NCBI GenBank assembly: GCA_963580455.1 | Contig: OY756970.1 | Location: forward strand, 21,142,001 to 21,206,000 | Direction of reading: 5' to 3' | DNA length: 64,000 bases | Origin: Euonymus europaeus | Taxonomy: Eukaryota > Streptophyta > Magnoliopsida > Celastrales > Celastraceae | Part shown: piece by piece, positions 1-13,107 of the stretch | Layout: each line of letters begins with the position of its first letter | Position numbering within the stretch: the first letter of the stretch is position 1 | Made by a program: the position numbers and the translations under genes | The notes under the pieces: model-generated | Database searches by the model: none | Seen by the model: the letters and a program-made list of their open reading frames with translations, nothing else | What the model was told of the DNA's origin: nothing

Positions 1-953
1 ATAGTTAGGATTACTGCTGGCTTTCAACTTTTAAGTAGTGTGAAGAGCTTTTAGTTTCCATTTTTCAAGAGGGGGGGTATTGGAAGATGTGATCCAGTAA
101 TTCAATACAACTATGATTAGAAATATCTTCTGGAGTTTCCTCGGTAGTTTTGGTTTCAAAAGTTTCTCAAGTCTTATCCTTATAGTAGTGTGGTCTATAC
201 ATTTTCGTATATAATTACATTTGCTCTTCAATGACACATAATAAACTAACATAGCCTAGCTGGACCTTTTGTTCTGTGCTTAGAATCACTGATTTTATTT
301 TGTTACATTTTGCATTGATATGACATTATAATTTGAAAAGGGACGATGAGCATGAAATTTAAAAGAGTTGGCCATTTCCGGTGCTCTTTGCACCTAAGCG
401 AGCCCTGGGAGAGGGGGTCTTCCTGATTTGGTTTTGACATTTAGTATAATTTCACATTCAATCAGGGCTCTTAAATGTAAATATGTGGGCTTGCAGTTGA
501 CTGCCTGTGTAGCGTAGTAAATCATTACCAATCCGAGTCTATAGTATTAGTGTGAGTAACCAGTACGTATTGGTTGCCTTGACTAAAGTATACAAGTTGT
601 TAGAGTTCATTGTATGGTGGTTCATGGTTGCCTTTTTTAACTTAGAAATCAGTGGTTTGATGCTTTCTGGAGATTCACATGGTTGCTTTAGTCCAATACA
701 TATTAGATTCCAAGAAAATGCATTCACGTGTGCACTTCAAGTTTATAAGAGACTGGTCACGTATGTTTGTAGAAGCACCTGTCCATTTTGAAAGATTTGA
801 TAATTTCACAACATATGTTTCTCTTTCCTCGTTTTTTGATTGTGTTCAGCTCTTTGTTGTGCTTTATTTCCAGTTTTACATTCTCTCTCTCTCCAGTATA
901 TTTGAGCCTGCCATTTTTCATGTCCTGTTTTGTTTGCATGTTGAAAATCTCAG

Positions 954-3900
954 GTATTGGAGGCAAAGGCAGGGTTCTATGAAAAGCCAATAGCAACATT
1001 GGATTTTGCATCTTTGTATCCATCAATTATGATGGCGTATAATTTATGCTACTGTACTCTGGTGAGTCTTTTACCACTTCTTATGGGAAGTTGATTTCAG
1101 AAATAAATATTGTTTCAAATTGAGATAATGTCAAGTGCTTTATCCTTCACAATATCTCTGTAGGTGACTCCTGAAGATGTTCGCAAACTCAACCTCCCAC
1201 CAGAATGTGTCAATAAAACTCCATCTGGTGAAATGTTTGTTAAACCAAACTTGCAGAAGGTTCGGGAGTTTCTTATGATGTCAATTACTTTTGTTATTAT
1301 ATTTTCCTTCAAATGTGTACTAATTTCTTCTGATTACAAATGGTTAATGCAATTTCAGGGAATTCTTCCAGAAATTCTTGAAGAACTGATTGGTGCTCGT
1401 AAAAGAGCAAAAGCTGACCTGAAGGTAATTACTTTTAAGTCTATACTTGGTTTCCGGTGGCTGTTTTCTTTACTAGCTTTGTTAGTGCTAGTGCTCTTGA
1501 CCTCTTGTGCTTTTTTAATATGATCATATTTTATTTTAGGAAGCAAAAGATCCATTTGAGAAGGCTGTTCTTGATGGTCGACAGCTGGCCTTGAAAGTAA
1601 GTCTGAAACAGTCTCATTTGTCATTTTAGTACTTGTAAATTATCATTCATAGTATTGTAGGTTCAGATATTCAATTGTCTATTTGCTTGATGCATTTCCA
1701 TAGTTTGAGATTCTTTTAATGTCTTCTGTTTTCCAGATTAGTGCAAATTCTGTATATGGATTTACAGGAGCTACTATTGGCCAATTGCCTTGTCTAGAGA
1801 TTTCTTCAAGTGTTACTAGCTATGGTATTTCAATAACACATGCCTTGACTTCTTGCCAAAAATACTTTTATGGACACCCCCCATCCCATCCAAAAAAAGA
1901 GAGCATATTCTCTGTGGTTCTGCTTCTGCTTCTGCTACTGCTAACAAATTGGTCTCCGTGTTAAGGTCGAGAAATGATTGAGCACACCAAAAAGCTTGTG
2001 GAAGATAAGTTTACGACTCTGGGCGGTTATGAACACAATGCTGAGGTATTTCATCTGGAACTCCACTTTTTAATGTGATACATAGCAAGCGACTTTGTTA
2101 GGTACAAGATGTTTCTGGCAGTTTTAGCATGGAGTCATGGATTCTTGCCAGTATTCTAGGTGGAAGGTTTTTGTCATATTCTATATATTCTAGTCAAATC
2201 ATATTATTTTGGAAATTTCTCCACACCCTTTTATACTAAATTGGGCACATGCAAACATGTAGCCTAGTGGTAGAGTTACAAAAGTGCAACTTGGAGGTCA
2301 CAAGTTCAATTTTTTGAAACAACCTCTCCACATATCATGTGGGGCTGCATGTCCCTGACCCCGCCCACTGTTGGAGATTTGTGCACAAGTGATTTTACCT
2401 TTTATATTCTATATTAGGCAACACATGCATTGTCTGTTTGTGCAGTGAATCTAAAAACTTGTTAATACTTGCTCTTATGTATGGAAACCATTTTTCTTCT
2501 TGTTTTTTTATGTGTGTATATATGTACTTAATTTTCCTTCATGATAAAAAAGGTAAACAACTCCCATGCACAGGACTCCCGCAATGGATAGGGTCAGGGA
2601 CAAACAAAGTGTACGCAGACCTTAATTTTCCTTCATTGTGGCTTCGTGGAAATTCATTCTTGTTTTAGAGAATAATATCCTCATAAGATACATGCCTTAA
2701 AACGTACCCAGTATCCATTCCAGGTGTCATATGTTGATTCTGATTGGCTTTTGCAATTTGCTTCTTTGGTCTTCTAATTTTTTTATTTTTATTTTTTAGT
2801 GCTGATGTTGGTGTTGTGTTTCTACGGTGTGGACTTGGTACTTCATTATTGTGTTAGTCATTATGCATTAGTTACCGATATCCGTTTCTTTTGGTATTTT
2901 CCTCATATATGGTGTGGTACTGATTTATCATCCTTTTAATACTTGTGCATAAAAAAGGAAGTAATGGGCGTCTTTTTGAGGTGGTTATCTTTCTGATTGT
3001 GTAGGATTTCAAAAAGTGAAATCATGTGAAAATTTGTTTCATTTCTTGTCGGCTGGAAATTTAGAAAAGAATCCTAGGTTTAGGATTTGTGGAATCCATT
3101 GCCAAAATTCTCTCTATGTTTGAGTACCTATCTACATCATTATTCTTTAGAAGGTGGTTTATCTCAGTGAGGAACGGCTCTTGTTATTCTGTGGGCTTGA
3201 ATGGTTCTATCCAGTTTCTTTGGTATGCTGGGCTCTTCATGTGTCTCACCTACATGGCTACATAACTCTCTTGCCATCTTTTTGTAACACTACCATGTAT
3301 TAGGAGACTTCTTCATAAGAGTCAGTTCTGCACGTTAATTTGGGAATCAGAAGTTTGTGGCTTCAACATTTTGTCAATGTTTTATGAACATACATCTCTA
3401 TGCAATTCTTAAAATGACTAATTTTTGTTGTATTTTCGAGGTCTATGTGTGTCTCATCTTCTTTTGTATGTATGCATGACTGCACTTATGTATATATGTA
3501 TCTATCTATGGGGACTTGCCAACACTTTTCTGATTTAGGCAACTATTTTTTATGCTAAGGTAATTTATGGGGACACGGACTCAGTTATGGTACAGTTTGG
3601 CGCGTCTACAGTAGAAGCAGCAATGAACCTGGGAAGAGAAGCTGCTGATTTTATCAGTGGAACTTTCATTAAGGCAGGTTCTTTTTTGTTTTTATGGAAA
3701 GGCTAGCATGGTTATTTACGTGGTGATGTGAGACAGATTCTAATAATCTGCCTATAATTAATTTTTGTGATGGTTAACAGTTTAGGAATCTGGGATCTTA
3801 GAGTTTGGAGCTATAGAAGGTATCTAGGTTCAGAGAATGGTTACTGCCTCTCAGCCACTAAATGGTGGCTGGAGACTTGATAGGATGCTTCTTGATGGTG

Positions 3901-6900
3901 TGAAAGCAATCAAAATTGGGATCCAGTATTTGGTTTCAACATTTTATTTATTGCATATAGGAAGTGTTGAAAATTTATGCTTGAATAACTATCAGAATAC
4001 GTATAATCTAAGGTTATAATGAAGTTTGAAAACTTAAACAATTATGGTTGTCACTTTAGCTATGAGTGGTGGTTTTGATACTATATTAGTAATGGTGTGA
4101 GGAAGGAGGAAATAACTATTGCTGAAAAGAGGGGAGAAATTACGGCTAACAAAACTACATGAACATTTAAGGTCATAATATGACACAAAATGTCAGAATC
4201 ACAGCTGTCCCTGGAGCTCTGAATGGTTTTGTTGCCGTAATAATAATGTGACAAAGGCGAAAAAAAGAGAGCAAAGAAAGAAAGAAATGAGAAAAATTTC
4301 TAGGGACACATGCCTCCAAACTAAAATCATAATCCTTGACATAAGAAGTTTATTTAAATTCTCATTAATCTTCTTTCTAACTGGATTATTACTTTGAACT
4401 GGAAAAGGAAAACTAATTTAGAACTTTAATCTATAGTAGTCAACTATGGCCCATTAATGAAGGCATTGTACTTAGATTTGTTCCAAATTAAGAATCAATG
4501 TATAAAAACAGTGGCCATGCCCGCTAGCTAGCCAATAGTTGAAATGCTCCTCCCCTATTGTAACACAAAAATTTAAACAATTTGGGCCATTAATGTACTA
4601 TAGCCAAGATATTACCAAGGCACTTGTCTTTGACTAGATCATTTCTTGGGTTTGACACATTGTCTAGCGTTGGGCATCCATAGAAGCAATCTCTTGCTAA
4701 TTGGCTTTAGATGAGGCATCAGTTCTTTCCATCCAAATGTGATTTTGAAATACGGAGTAAGGAGCACATTTATTTTTGGTCAAGTTTAAGAAAGTTGGTT
4801 TGGACTTTGGAGGCTTTCATAGACCTATTGGAACGTAGACATATTGCATTGGAACTCTTTTTGTCTATAGGTTCTATATCCATTGACATGTCCTGAAATG
4901 ATTTGCTGATGTTCTTGGGTGCAAGCAGATGCAACCTATTTATGTTGTTGGTGTTCTTAGAAATCTGACTTGTTGATCACTTATTTGAAGCATCTCTTTA
5001 TGTTACCTTCCTCCTGCGCTTTATGTTCATTTTTGGCCGTTGGTCTGATTCTCTGTTTTCACCCAATCTGGAACTATTTATTGTGCGAAGCCCATCAAAT
5101 TAGAGTTTGAGAAGGTTTATTATCCTTATCTGTTGATAAGCAAGAAGAGATATGCTGGTTTGCTTTGGACAAATCCCAAGGGATTTGACAAAATGGATAC
5201 TAAAGGTAGACTTTGGAGCTTGTGAACTATTAGTGGTTCTTTAATACTCTCTGGGCCTTTTTTTCTAACCTCAGCATTTATTTGGACAGGCATTGAAACT
5301 GTTCGAAGAGACAATTGTTTGTTGGTTAAAAACCTGGTAAATGAGTGTCTTCACAAGATATTAATTGACAGAGATGTTCCTGGCGCAGTCCAGTATGTCA
5401 AAAATACTATATCAGATCTTCTCTTGAACCGTATGGATTTGTCCCTTTTGGTTATCACTAAGGTGGGAGAAAGTTTCCTATGAAACAGGTTTAAATATGC
5501 TTTGTAAACCTTCACTTTTTGCCAGCAAGAGCAGCAAGATTATCATTTTACTGCGTTCTTATCGATTACATGATTGTGATTGAGATCAATACTTTCTAGC
5601 TGTGCTGATATATTTGATTGAATAGGGTCTCACAAAAACAGGGGATGATTATGAAGTAAAGGCAGCTCATGTGGAACTTGCTGAACGCATGCGCAAGGTT
5701 CTTCTTCTTTGTTTTTTTGTACTTTCATCCTCTTAATGCACTTTGTGTTTTTACATATCTTCCATATGCTACCAAGATTTTTATCGAATCCTTCCAGTTC
5801 TCATATTTCATTATGTGAATATTCAACCTTTAATGTTCTCTAAATTGGTTCATAAGTGCGACTAAAGAACAATTGTCTTGGTTCTGAATTGATGTGTATT
5901 TGCACTGAATACATATAAATGAATATTGTAATTTATCCCACAGTTGTTTTTTAGAATTTTCGTTTTGCATTGGTTTCCATTGAAGATATACATATGCTTA
6001 GAATATTATATGCTCTTCGAACTGGAATATGAAGTTTTGTTGAGACATGTAAGGCTCTAGAATTACATGGTTTGCTTCTTGATGCTCTTGCTTTCTGCTT
6101 CTGATTTTATACTCTGTTGCAATTTCATTATGTGATATATTGTCTGTCTGTACTAATGGTACCTGGATCTCATATGATAGTTTTAGGGCTGTCAATCTCC
6201 TAGTGTAATGGTGAAATTTCAGGACATAAACGGACCTTGTTCAATTTGTGATTGACAGCGGGATGCTGCAACTGCTCCAAATGTTGGGGACAGAGTACCT
6301 TATGTTATAATTAAAGCTGCAAAAGGTGCCAAGGTAATATTACTTGTTATTTATATTACTCTATATTAGGATTGATTAGCCATGTTCTGTTTTATCAAGA
6401 TTACACTATTGTTGATGACTAGGCGTACGAGAAGTCAGAAGACCCTATCTATGTACTAGAAAACAATATACCGATAGATCCTCAATACTATCTTGAAAAT
6501 CAAATTAGCAAGGTCAGTTTGCAAGTAGTATTCTTTTTTCTTTCTTTTTTTTGTATAGTGCAAGTAGTATTCTTGATTAAGTTCTGAGATTTTTCTTCAT
6601 TGTTTAAGTCTCCTGTTAACAGCAGTATATATTTTACAGCCACTTCTAAGACTTTTTGAGCCCATTTTGAAGAATGCTAGCAAAGAACTTCTCCAGGGAA
6701 GTCATACAAGAGCTATTTCCATCTCTACTCCTACCACTGGTGGAATTATGAGATTTGCTAAGAGAAAATTATCTTGCATTGGTTGCAGGGCATTACTAAG
6801 GTATGATTTATTGCTGATCTGTTTACATTTCCTTTGTGAAACTTAAAATGCCATTGGGAATAAGTCTCTTTCATCAATTTCCCATGTATTTCTGAGTATT

Positions 6901-8815
6901 CCAGGATTCTTGGATTGGCTATGTTCTTTGACCATGAATAGTACCATTTTCCAGTCTTTTACTTTTCTCTTATCATTTTTACTCCTGAGAATCTTGTGCT
7001 CTATGCCTATTTTCTTACCTTGCACAACAGGCTGTTGGTATGATGGGAAATGGTAGATTGCACTCTCATTGTTTACTAAGAAAAGTGAAGGTTTGAAAGG
7101 GATGAGAACTTTTTATTTAGTCCACAATTTTTTTCCCACACTTCTATATGGCAGAAAAGATAGTGAGAGCGTGAATGATTAAGAGTTATGGAATGTATCA
7201 TCCCTCCAATATTACAGATTAATCCCTAAAAACTATGAAATATTGAAAATATTATAAATTTGATTTTTTTTTCCATTTAAAAATTGTACTTCCAAGTCAG
7301 AGAAGGGAGTCTAGAGTGTCACATTTAGCAATGTCAGTTGTCTATTGGAGCATAGAGTCGGAATGTGGTATACTGAGCTCCTAATGGGCAGTGTTGCCAG
7401 AGCTCTTAGCCTGCTAGGGGAATGTGGTTTCATATTCCTCAGCAACTTGGTATTGGAGTGCGCACATATTGAGACCTGAGATCATTCATAAAAGATAGGA
7501 TAGCTGTCTGTATACCAGTAAGAGGCTACGTAAAATAAATAGGAGATTGTTAGGAGTTGAGAGAACACAAATTTCTAGTATATTCAATCCTCAATAATTA
7601 CACAGCAGTTCACAAATATATAGTCACACATACATAGTTCTAGATTTTCCTAGACAATTTTAAAAGCATATGGATATATGTTTACCTACATAATTCTAGA
7701 ATCATCTATACAAGTCCACACACTTGTCCTCCAACAGAAATGATAGGATATCTCTCTCTCACTAGATATTCATTCATCGCTCTCATTAGAGTGTATGCAA
7801 TGCAATTTTCAGTTTACTGCACTTTTATCTACTGGTAGGATGTTCCTTCAGAACATTTTAAATTATGCATGTAGATATCATCCTTGCTTTCCTCTCAACT
7901 TTATTTTTCGATATGGAGCTTTACTTTTGTGTGAGGAACCTAAAATTTTATCATTGTTCTTTTCTTGGACTAGCAACTCGGATCACACTCTCTGCTCGCA
8001 CTGCAAAGGAAGAGAAGCTGAACTGTACTGCAAAACAGTTTCTCATGGTAGGCCCTTTCCTCAACACTTTATAATGTAATCTAATGTGAGATAGTATTGC
8101 ACTGCAGGATGGACCAAATACTTTTGTTAAATGGGAATTATTGATTGGTTGTAGTATCTGAGCTAGAGGAGCTGTTTGGGAGGCTGTGGACACAATGCCA
8201 AGAATGCCAAGGCTCTCTTCATCAGGATGTACTCTGCACGAGGTTCTGACATTGACCTCACTGTAAAATAATAGTCCAGCTTTTAAATAAATTTCCTTCC
8301 ATTTTTTTTGACAAGTCATGTTTCTTTTAGTATTGTTATTAGCGTGAGAAGAGGCTTGAACATGGGACCTTTCCCTGGTTCAAGCCTCAAGGCCTGAGGA
8401 GTCTGCTAGAACTAGGCCAACAACTCTTTTTCCGTTCTTTTATTTATAGTTGGGATTTGAGAGAAAAGTATTGCCTGAAAGTGAGTTGTTTCAATGGCGA
8501 AAACCCTATGCAGCACCATGCCTTTTCTAGAAACATGGACTCATCTCATGCTGTTTGAATTGAATGGACTGAACTTAGCAACACTCTAATGAAGCCTGGT
8601 TATGATTTGGTGATTTGATTACTGCACTTGTATGGTTCATGTATCCTCTACTCTCTTTTTGCTTGTTCCGTGTCGTTTGAAGTGTTTTTTGTATGGTGTT
8701 TACAAGTACTGACATTATTTTTTTTAGTCGGGACTGCCCAATATTTTATCGGAGGAAGAAGGCACAGAAGGACATGACTGAGGCCAGGCAGCAACTAGAT
8801 CGGTGGAACTTCTAA
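954..8815 (+). CDS. POLD1: DNA polymerase delta catalytic subunit, C-terminal half (5' end outside window)
   Basis: Catalytic subunit of the replicative B-family polymerase delta in the nucleus. Sixteen exons can be joined in phase: 954-1061, 1164-1259, 1359-1424, 1540-1596, 1737-1824, 1966-2045, 3560-3673, 5091-5205, 5290-5462, 5626-5697, 6259-6333, 6423-6512, 6640-6800, 7974-8047, 8155-8242, 8728-8815. They encode 514 residues ending in DRWNF, about half of the roughly 1,100 of the plant protein. Motif A ([10 protein letters not shown]) is in the first exon, motif B ([11 protein letters not shown]) in the fifth, and motif C (YGDTDSVMV) in the seventh. The two C-terminal cysteine modules are present: CIGC...CSHC across 6640-8047, and CQEC...CTSRDC across 8155-8760, the latter being the Fe-S/subunit-binding CysB in this family. 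The exonuclease domain must lie left of base 1. Bases 1-953 look intronic. The intron 3674-5090 begins with GC. No lesion is seen, so the gene is probably functional. Confidence 0.95.
2262..2389 (+). repeat. Au-like SINE remnant in POLD1 intron
   Basis: The segment has a tRNA-like A box (AGCCTAGTGGTAGAGTT), a decayed B box (GGTCACAAGTTCAA), then GAAACAACCTCTC, GGGGCTGCATG and a tail GGAGATTTGTGCAC. The order and wording match what I recall of the plant Au SINE family (AAACAGCCTCT, AAGGCTGCGTAC, GGGAGCTTTGTGCAC). No target-site duplication was identified. It sits inside the intron 2046-3559 and should be spliced out. Confidence 0.55.
2553..2630 (-). repeat. Au-like SINE fragment, opposite orientation, same POLD1 intron
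   Basis: The run ATGCACAGGACTCCCGCA followed by GGGTCAGGGACAAAC and GTGTACGCAGACCTTA reads as the reverse complement of the 3' half of the Au SINE consensus as I recall it. The tRNA-related half is missing. Together with the plus-strand copy about 170 bases upstream it forms a loose inverted pair within one intron. Confidence 0.5.
8335..8435 (-). repeat. possible tRNA-derived SINE remnant in last POLD1 intron
   Basis: On the minus strand this reads GTTGGCCTAGTTCTAGCAG, then about 35 bases later GGTCCCATGTTCAAGCC, which are spaced like RNA polymerase III A and B boxes. It does not fold as a complete tRNA, so an old SINE head is the better guess. Confidence 0.3.
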
Positions 8816-9310
8816 AACGAAATAAAGGTCAGTGGTATGTTTGTATGCCCATTATTATCCTCTTAGGCGTAGGCATTAGCATAAACATGATATTTAACTT
8901 GTAAATCTTCTTTGATATGTTCGGATGCATTGAGGTAATATATATTTGCATACAGAAGAGACAAATTTTAGACATCTGGTGTTTTTTTTATACGTTTTGC
9001 AACCAAATTGAACAACTGTTTTCTGATGGGAAATGAACACATACAGCACTTCTCTGAAGTTTGGAAGTCTCTCCTTTGTTTTCATCTTTGCCCTTCTTTA
9101 ATAGGACACACTGGGTGGAGAAGGTTCGAGTTCCCGGAATCAGGCAAAGCAAAGATCAAGTAGTGTAATTGTTGCTACCACGAGATTTGACCAACATGCA
9201 AGGATTCAAGGCTTTTTGGCCTTTTTCCTCGCCTTGTTGATACTGTGCCAAATGTGGCACCGATACACGTGAAATTCTCGGAAAATAAATGTTACTAAAA
9301 AATGTATCAA
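8816..9310 (+). other. POLD1 3' UTR, probably spliced, with poly(A) signal
   Basis: The stop codon is followed within 20 bases by a plausible donor (AAAG|GTCAGT near 8828), and an acceptor (TTAATAG|GACACAC) lies near 9105, suggesting an intron in the 3' UTR. An AATAAA hexamer at 9284-9289 could end the transcript. Based on sequence patterns only. Confidence 0.4.
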
Positions 9311-10715
9311 CCGTTGAAAGTCTTAGTACTTGTTAATTTTTATGCGTCAGTCCCTACAATTCTACAAGGACGAGAAGTGAACTGAGGAGTGAGGACTGAA
9401 AATTGATGAAAAATGAAGGGATGAAAAAAAAATATATAGAACTGTTTTAAGAATTCAATTTCTAGAGGTACCTATCTATCTATTTATTGCTTTGTGGCCT
9501 CTTATAATTCTGTTGTTTTTAAATATCCTATTTAGGGGTCGAAGGGCAAATTTTTAGAGAGCATCCTTCTGTGAAATACTTTTATTTAATTAAGATAAAA
9601 AGTCGAAGGTTGTTTCCTGGCCTGTTGAGAATATAAGTTCTGAAGTGTTGTATGCACCGTGCATGACCACTTTGCTACATATTTTCTCGTTTTTTATGAA
9701 TCATTGAACGATCACGAATGTAATGGTGATGATATATTAAGATAGTAATTGAGTGAAAATGAGACTAGGTTGCGAGGTATTTGTTGAATTTGTCTAGTGG
9801 TAATTACCAAAATATCTAAAAAAGTTTTTTTTTTTATTTCTGCATCCGAAATATTTGAATAAAGTTTATCAAAAAACAATATTCAATCATGTTCATAGAG
9901 AAGCCAATTAGCCAACAATTCAATTAAGCCATCTTATGGCCGTTGGAGCGTCAAACGTGTCAAAATGAACGGCCCTTTTAATGTCCATGTTCGGTTCTGG
10001 CTCGACAGGTCCAAATCCTAAAATCTCCAAATCAACAGAAACATCAAATTTTTGTAATTAGAAAGAAAAACTAGTCTACACCAATAGGTTGATAGAAATT
10101 TTGGATCGAGTTCGTCTAACCTGTAATAGATATAAATAGAGAGATCGAGATTCAAAGCTCAAAGTGGATGGTGCAGATTTCGCTTTCTCGTTGTTTTCGG
10201 GCTCAGAAGGAGACTTATATTGACCAGATTAAGAGCGCTAGCCTTGCTTTGGCGTGCAGGACACTTGTATTGAGACATTTTTAGTCTCCGCTTCTTTAAA
10301 TCTCTTGCGACAACAACCGACTTTCGTCATTCCGACCGAATGTTTGCGGCTGCGATCGAATATTCAGTGAATTTTTTATTTTTTTTCGTCAACAGAGTTT
10401 TTACCCTGCGATTTTTAATTTATTTAAAATAAAATTAGTTTTCTTGGTTAGGTTTGACTGATGGAGAAGATTCGAATTAACCACTTACAAACAAAGCCCA
10501 ATGGGCTGAAAAATCTGATTACATGGGCATCACTAAAGAAAGTGCTAAGAGACCAAGGAAAAAAATCACGGATCATTATGTAATATGTGTTGCCCAAAGT
10601 GTTTTTGCATTTGCATGGGCTCCTTGTCCATGAATTACAAAAAATTCAAGACAGCCTACGGCCCAATAAATGATACAATAAAATTAGCAAAGCTTTTGTA
10701 TGCTTAATACATGTT
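9311..10715. other. intergenic, no gene seen
   Basis: AT-rich DNA between POLD1 and the tRNA gene. No long frame, no recognisable transposon end and no clear repeat was found. A poly-T tract lies near 9823-9833. Confidence 0.5.
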
Positions 10716-10787
10716 GGGCATTTGGTCTAGTGGTATGATTCTCGCTTTGGGTGCGAGAGGTCCCGAGTTCGATTCTCGGAATGCCCC
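10716..10787 (+). tRNA. tRNA-Pro (anticodon UGG)
   Basis: The 72 bases fold into a complete cloverleaf. The acceptor stem GGGCATT pairs with AATGCCC. The D arm contains TGGTCTAGTGGTA. The anticodon stem CTCGC/GCGAG closes the loop TTTGGGT with anticodon TGG. The T arm CCCGA-GTTCGAT-TCTCGG-type sequence matches the B box. There is no intron and CCA is not encoded, as expected for a nuclear plant tRNA. Short open frames over this stretch are coincidental. Confidence 0.96.
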
Positions 10788-10929
10788 CACTGCGTTTAAG
10801 AGTTTTTATGAATCCTTTTTATTTTCCATTCCTAATTATAAGCATGTACAGATATTTAAGCAGACAAGGAAGGAAGCATCAAAACAAAAGCAGGAGCCAG
10901 GATGAGCAAAGGCAGGGCAAGAAGGTTTG

Positions 10930-12598
10930 TCAGATGAAATTGCTATTGGTTTGGGGTTGAAGCCAATGAGTGAATCTTTCGAGTGTAGAACCATCATCAG
11001 CTCTATGATGCTTTTGTGTAAACTCCAACAAATCTGACCATGTGAAATCTGGGTACTTTCTTCTTCCTTGTCTGCAAACAAGATCTTGTGGGGGCCTCAC
11101 TACTTTGTCCTCTTTTGGACTCACAAACAACACTAACGATATCCTCTCTCTCTCCCTGTTCACCTTTGCCCTGTGTAAGCAACTCTTGTATATCCCATTG
11201 CACAATGCCTGCACATCAAACAAACAAACACGTGTGAAGGTTCGACTTGGACGACTCTATATATATATATATTTCACCTACAAAAACCATGTGCCTGATC
11301 CATCATCTTATTGCAATGAACCACAGACGTCTTCTAAAGAGAGAATGGGTTTCGACTGATCATGATCATCATAACCCACTAGTTCTTTGTATAAGCATCC
11401 CTTTGTGGGCTATCTTATTGATCATGTTGTGCAATTATAACGTATATTAAGTAAACTCTAGGAGATAAAATGTTTCCACATATGCATATATGCGCTGAGG
11501 GGTAAGATTTGTGTATATATATTGTCTATCTCTGATTCAGCCCATGTGAGATTCTTATGCACAAGAGTTGTTTTTTTTTTATGAAGTTATCAAACAAAAT
11601 AGGTGGAAAATAAAGTGTACGTACCATGAAGGTGTCACCAATGTTGATTACTAGGGCATGAGGAAGAGGCTTGACTGCTTGCCACTTATTGTTGACAAAA
11701 ACTTCAAGGCCACCAACTTGGTCCTGGTGAAGTATGGTCAAGGAGGTTGGGTCAGTATGAGGACCAGTCCCAAAGGTTAGGCTTGAATTGTTACAAGGAG
11801 GGTAGTAGTTACACCTCATTATAGAACAACTATCCTCAAAGAACTTTTTATAGTGCAAACGGTCAACTCCCAAACTCATCCCCAATAGCTCAAAGATTGC
11901 AAGAGACAATGGCTTCATAGCTTCACAATATCTTTGACACACACTCCTGCGCACGTAACAACAAAAGAGTAACAAACAATAGTCAATTCTTAAACTCTAA
12001 ATCCTAAACTCTTACCAAAAAACCCGACACCATGCATGTGAAATATCAAGTCTTACCCAGAGTGTTCAAAGTCTTCTCCTAGGACAGATTTGAAGTAATC
12101 AACCACAACAAGATTGGAATCATCATGTTCATGGTACCCAAAAGTCCATGTTTCTTTCCAAGGCAACTTAGAAGAGAATCTCTCTGCATGGGCGCCAGAA
12201 TATCCATAAACATCACCTGGTTTCTTCCCAACGCTTAGCTTCTTCTCCAAAGGAAGCCTGAAAATGGCATCAACTTCTCGGTGAGCCGCGTCGAGTATTC
12301 CCTGATCAACTCCATGGTTAATGACTTGAAAAAAGCCATGGTTCAAGCAAGCATCCCTCACGAGCTCCACAGCACGAGCCGTTGCAACCTCGTCGCCTTC
12401 CATGAACCCCTTTAGATCTATCAATGGCTCTTGTAGTTCTTCTTGGTTTTGAAAATTAACCAAGTCTTTATGTGGCCACAAGAACTCTTTTGGCAAGTTG
12501 TGTTGTTTTTGCAACAAAGTGGAGTCAAAAACGGGAACTCCATTTTGAAGAAGAGGAATGGTACCAGTTGAGGTAGTCGAGTCCATTACGACAGACAT
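10930..12598 (-). CDS. GA20ox: gibberellin 20-oxidase
   Basis: A 2-oxoglutarate/Fe(II) dioxygenase that oxidises carbon 20 of gibberellin intermediates in the cytosol, a main control step in bioactive GA synthesis. Three exons on the minus strand (12598-12057, 11946-11625, 11208-10930) join in phase to 380 residues, the usual length. GA20ox hallmarks are present: LPWKET in exon 1, NYYPPC and GPHTDPTSLTILHQD (first iron His and Asp) in exon 2, and SCLHRA (second iron His) and RISL (2-oxoglutarate Arg-x-Ser) in exon 3. The Met at 12598 is preferred because a TATA box lies only about 40 bases upstream, so an earlier in-frame Met near 12676 would be upstream of transcription. No lesion is visible. 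Its 5' end is duplicated at 15411-16650. Confidence 0.95.
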
Positions 12599-12634
12599 AT
12601 TTTCTGAATGGTTACAATACCAACACAAGTTACA

Positions 12635-12646
12635 CCTTATATATAG
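12635..12646 (-). promoter_or_regulatory. TATA box of the GA20ox gene
   Basis: On the minus strand the sequence is CTATATATAAGG. It lies about 40 bases upstream of the chosen start codon, which implies a very short 5' UTR. A similar box, lengthened by extra TA units, is in the duplicated promoter at about 15570-15588. Confidence 0.6.
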
Positions 12647-13067
12647 AGGACAGAGAGAGAACTCAAAGATACCCATTCATTACTTAAACATATATTATCT
12701 CTGTCCCTATTTGATAAATTCATTTGTTTTTTTACATAGATTAAGAAAAATCAATTAATATCATTGAAATAATAAATTTAATTTTCCTTATATACCTTTC
12801 AACTACTTCACTCATACTTTATAATTGTTAGAATTTAATGTCATTTGTTAATAAAGATGCACAATAAATGAGAGTAAATTAATAACTAGTGATTTTTTAT
12901 TTATTCTCAATAAGTAAATGGGCTAGAATTATGGACGAACTAAAATAGAAAATGAATCTATGTAATAGAGACATATGAAATATATATTTATCCTATGATA
13001 TGATGATGAGGCCGTCTCAATATCCTATGTTCCTATTTGATAGATGGTCCCTTCCACTTTAGGCATC

Positions 13068-13107
<40 letters not shown>
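13068..13107. repeat. (TA)n(CA)n microsatellite
   Basis: About 14 TA units run directly into five or six CA units, roughly 470 bases upstream of the GA20ox start. It is absent from the corresponding place in the duplicated copy. Confidence 0.9.

Noticed and set aside
3671..3684. GT donor four bases downstream in POLD1 (GCAG|GTTCTT)
   Set aside because: It would shift the reading frame into PIKLEF; the GC donor at 3674 keeps the conserved protein.
7951..8319. 122-codon frame on the minus strand
   Set aside because: It is antisense to POLD1 exons 7974-8047 and 8155-8242, whose plus-strand reading matches the family; the minus frame is a mirror of coding sequence.
10711..10960. Overlapping frames starting around the tRNA
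   Set aside because: They translate through a perfect tRNA-Pro cloverleaf and resemble no protein.
12599..12676. Upstream in-frame extension of GA20ox (start at 12676)
   Set aside because: It would read through the TATA box and the likely transcription start; family proteins start near the Met at 12598.
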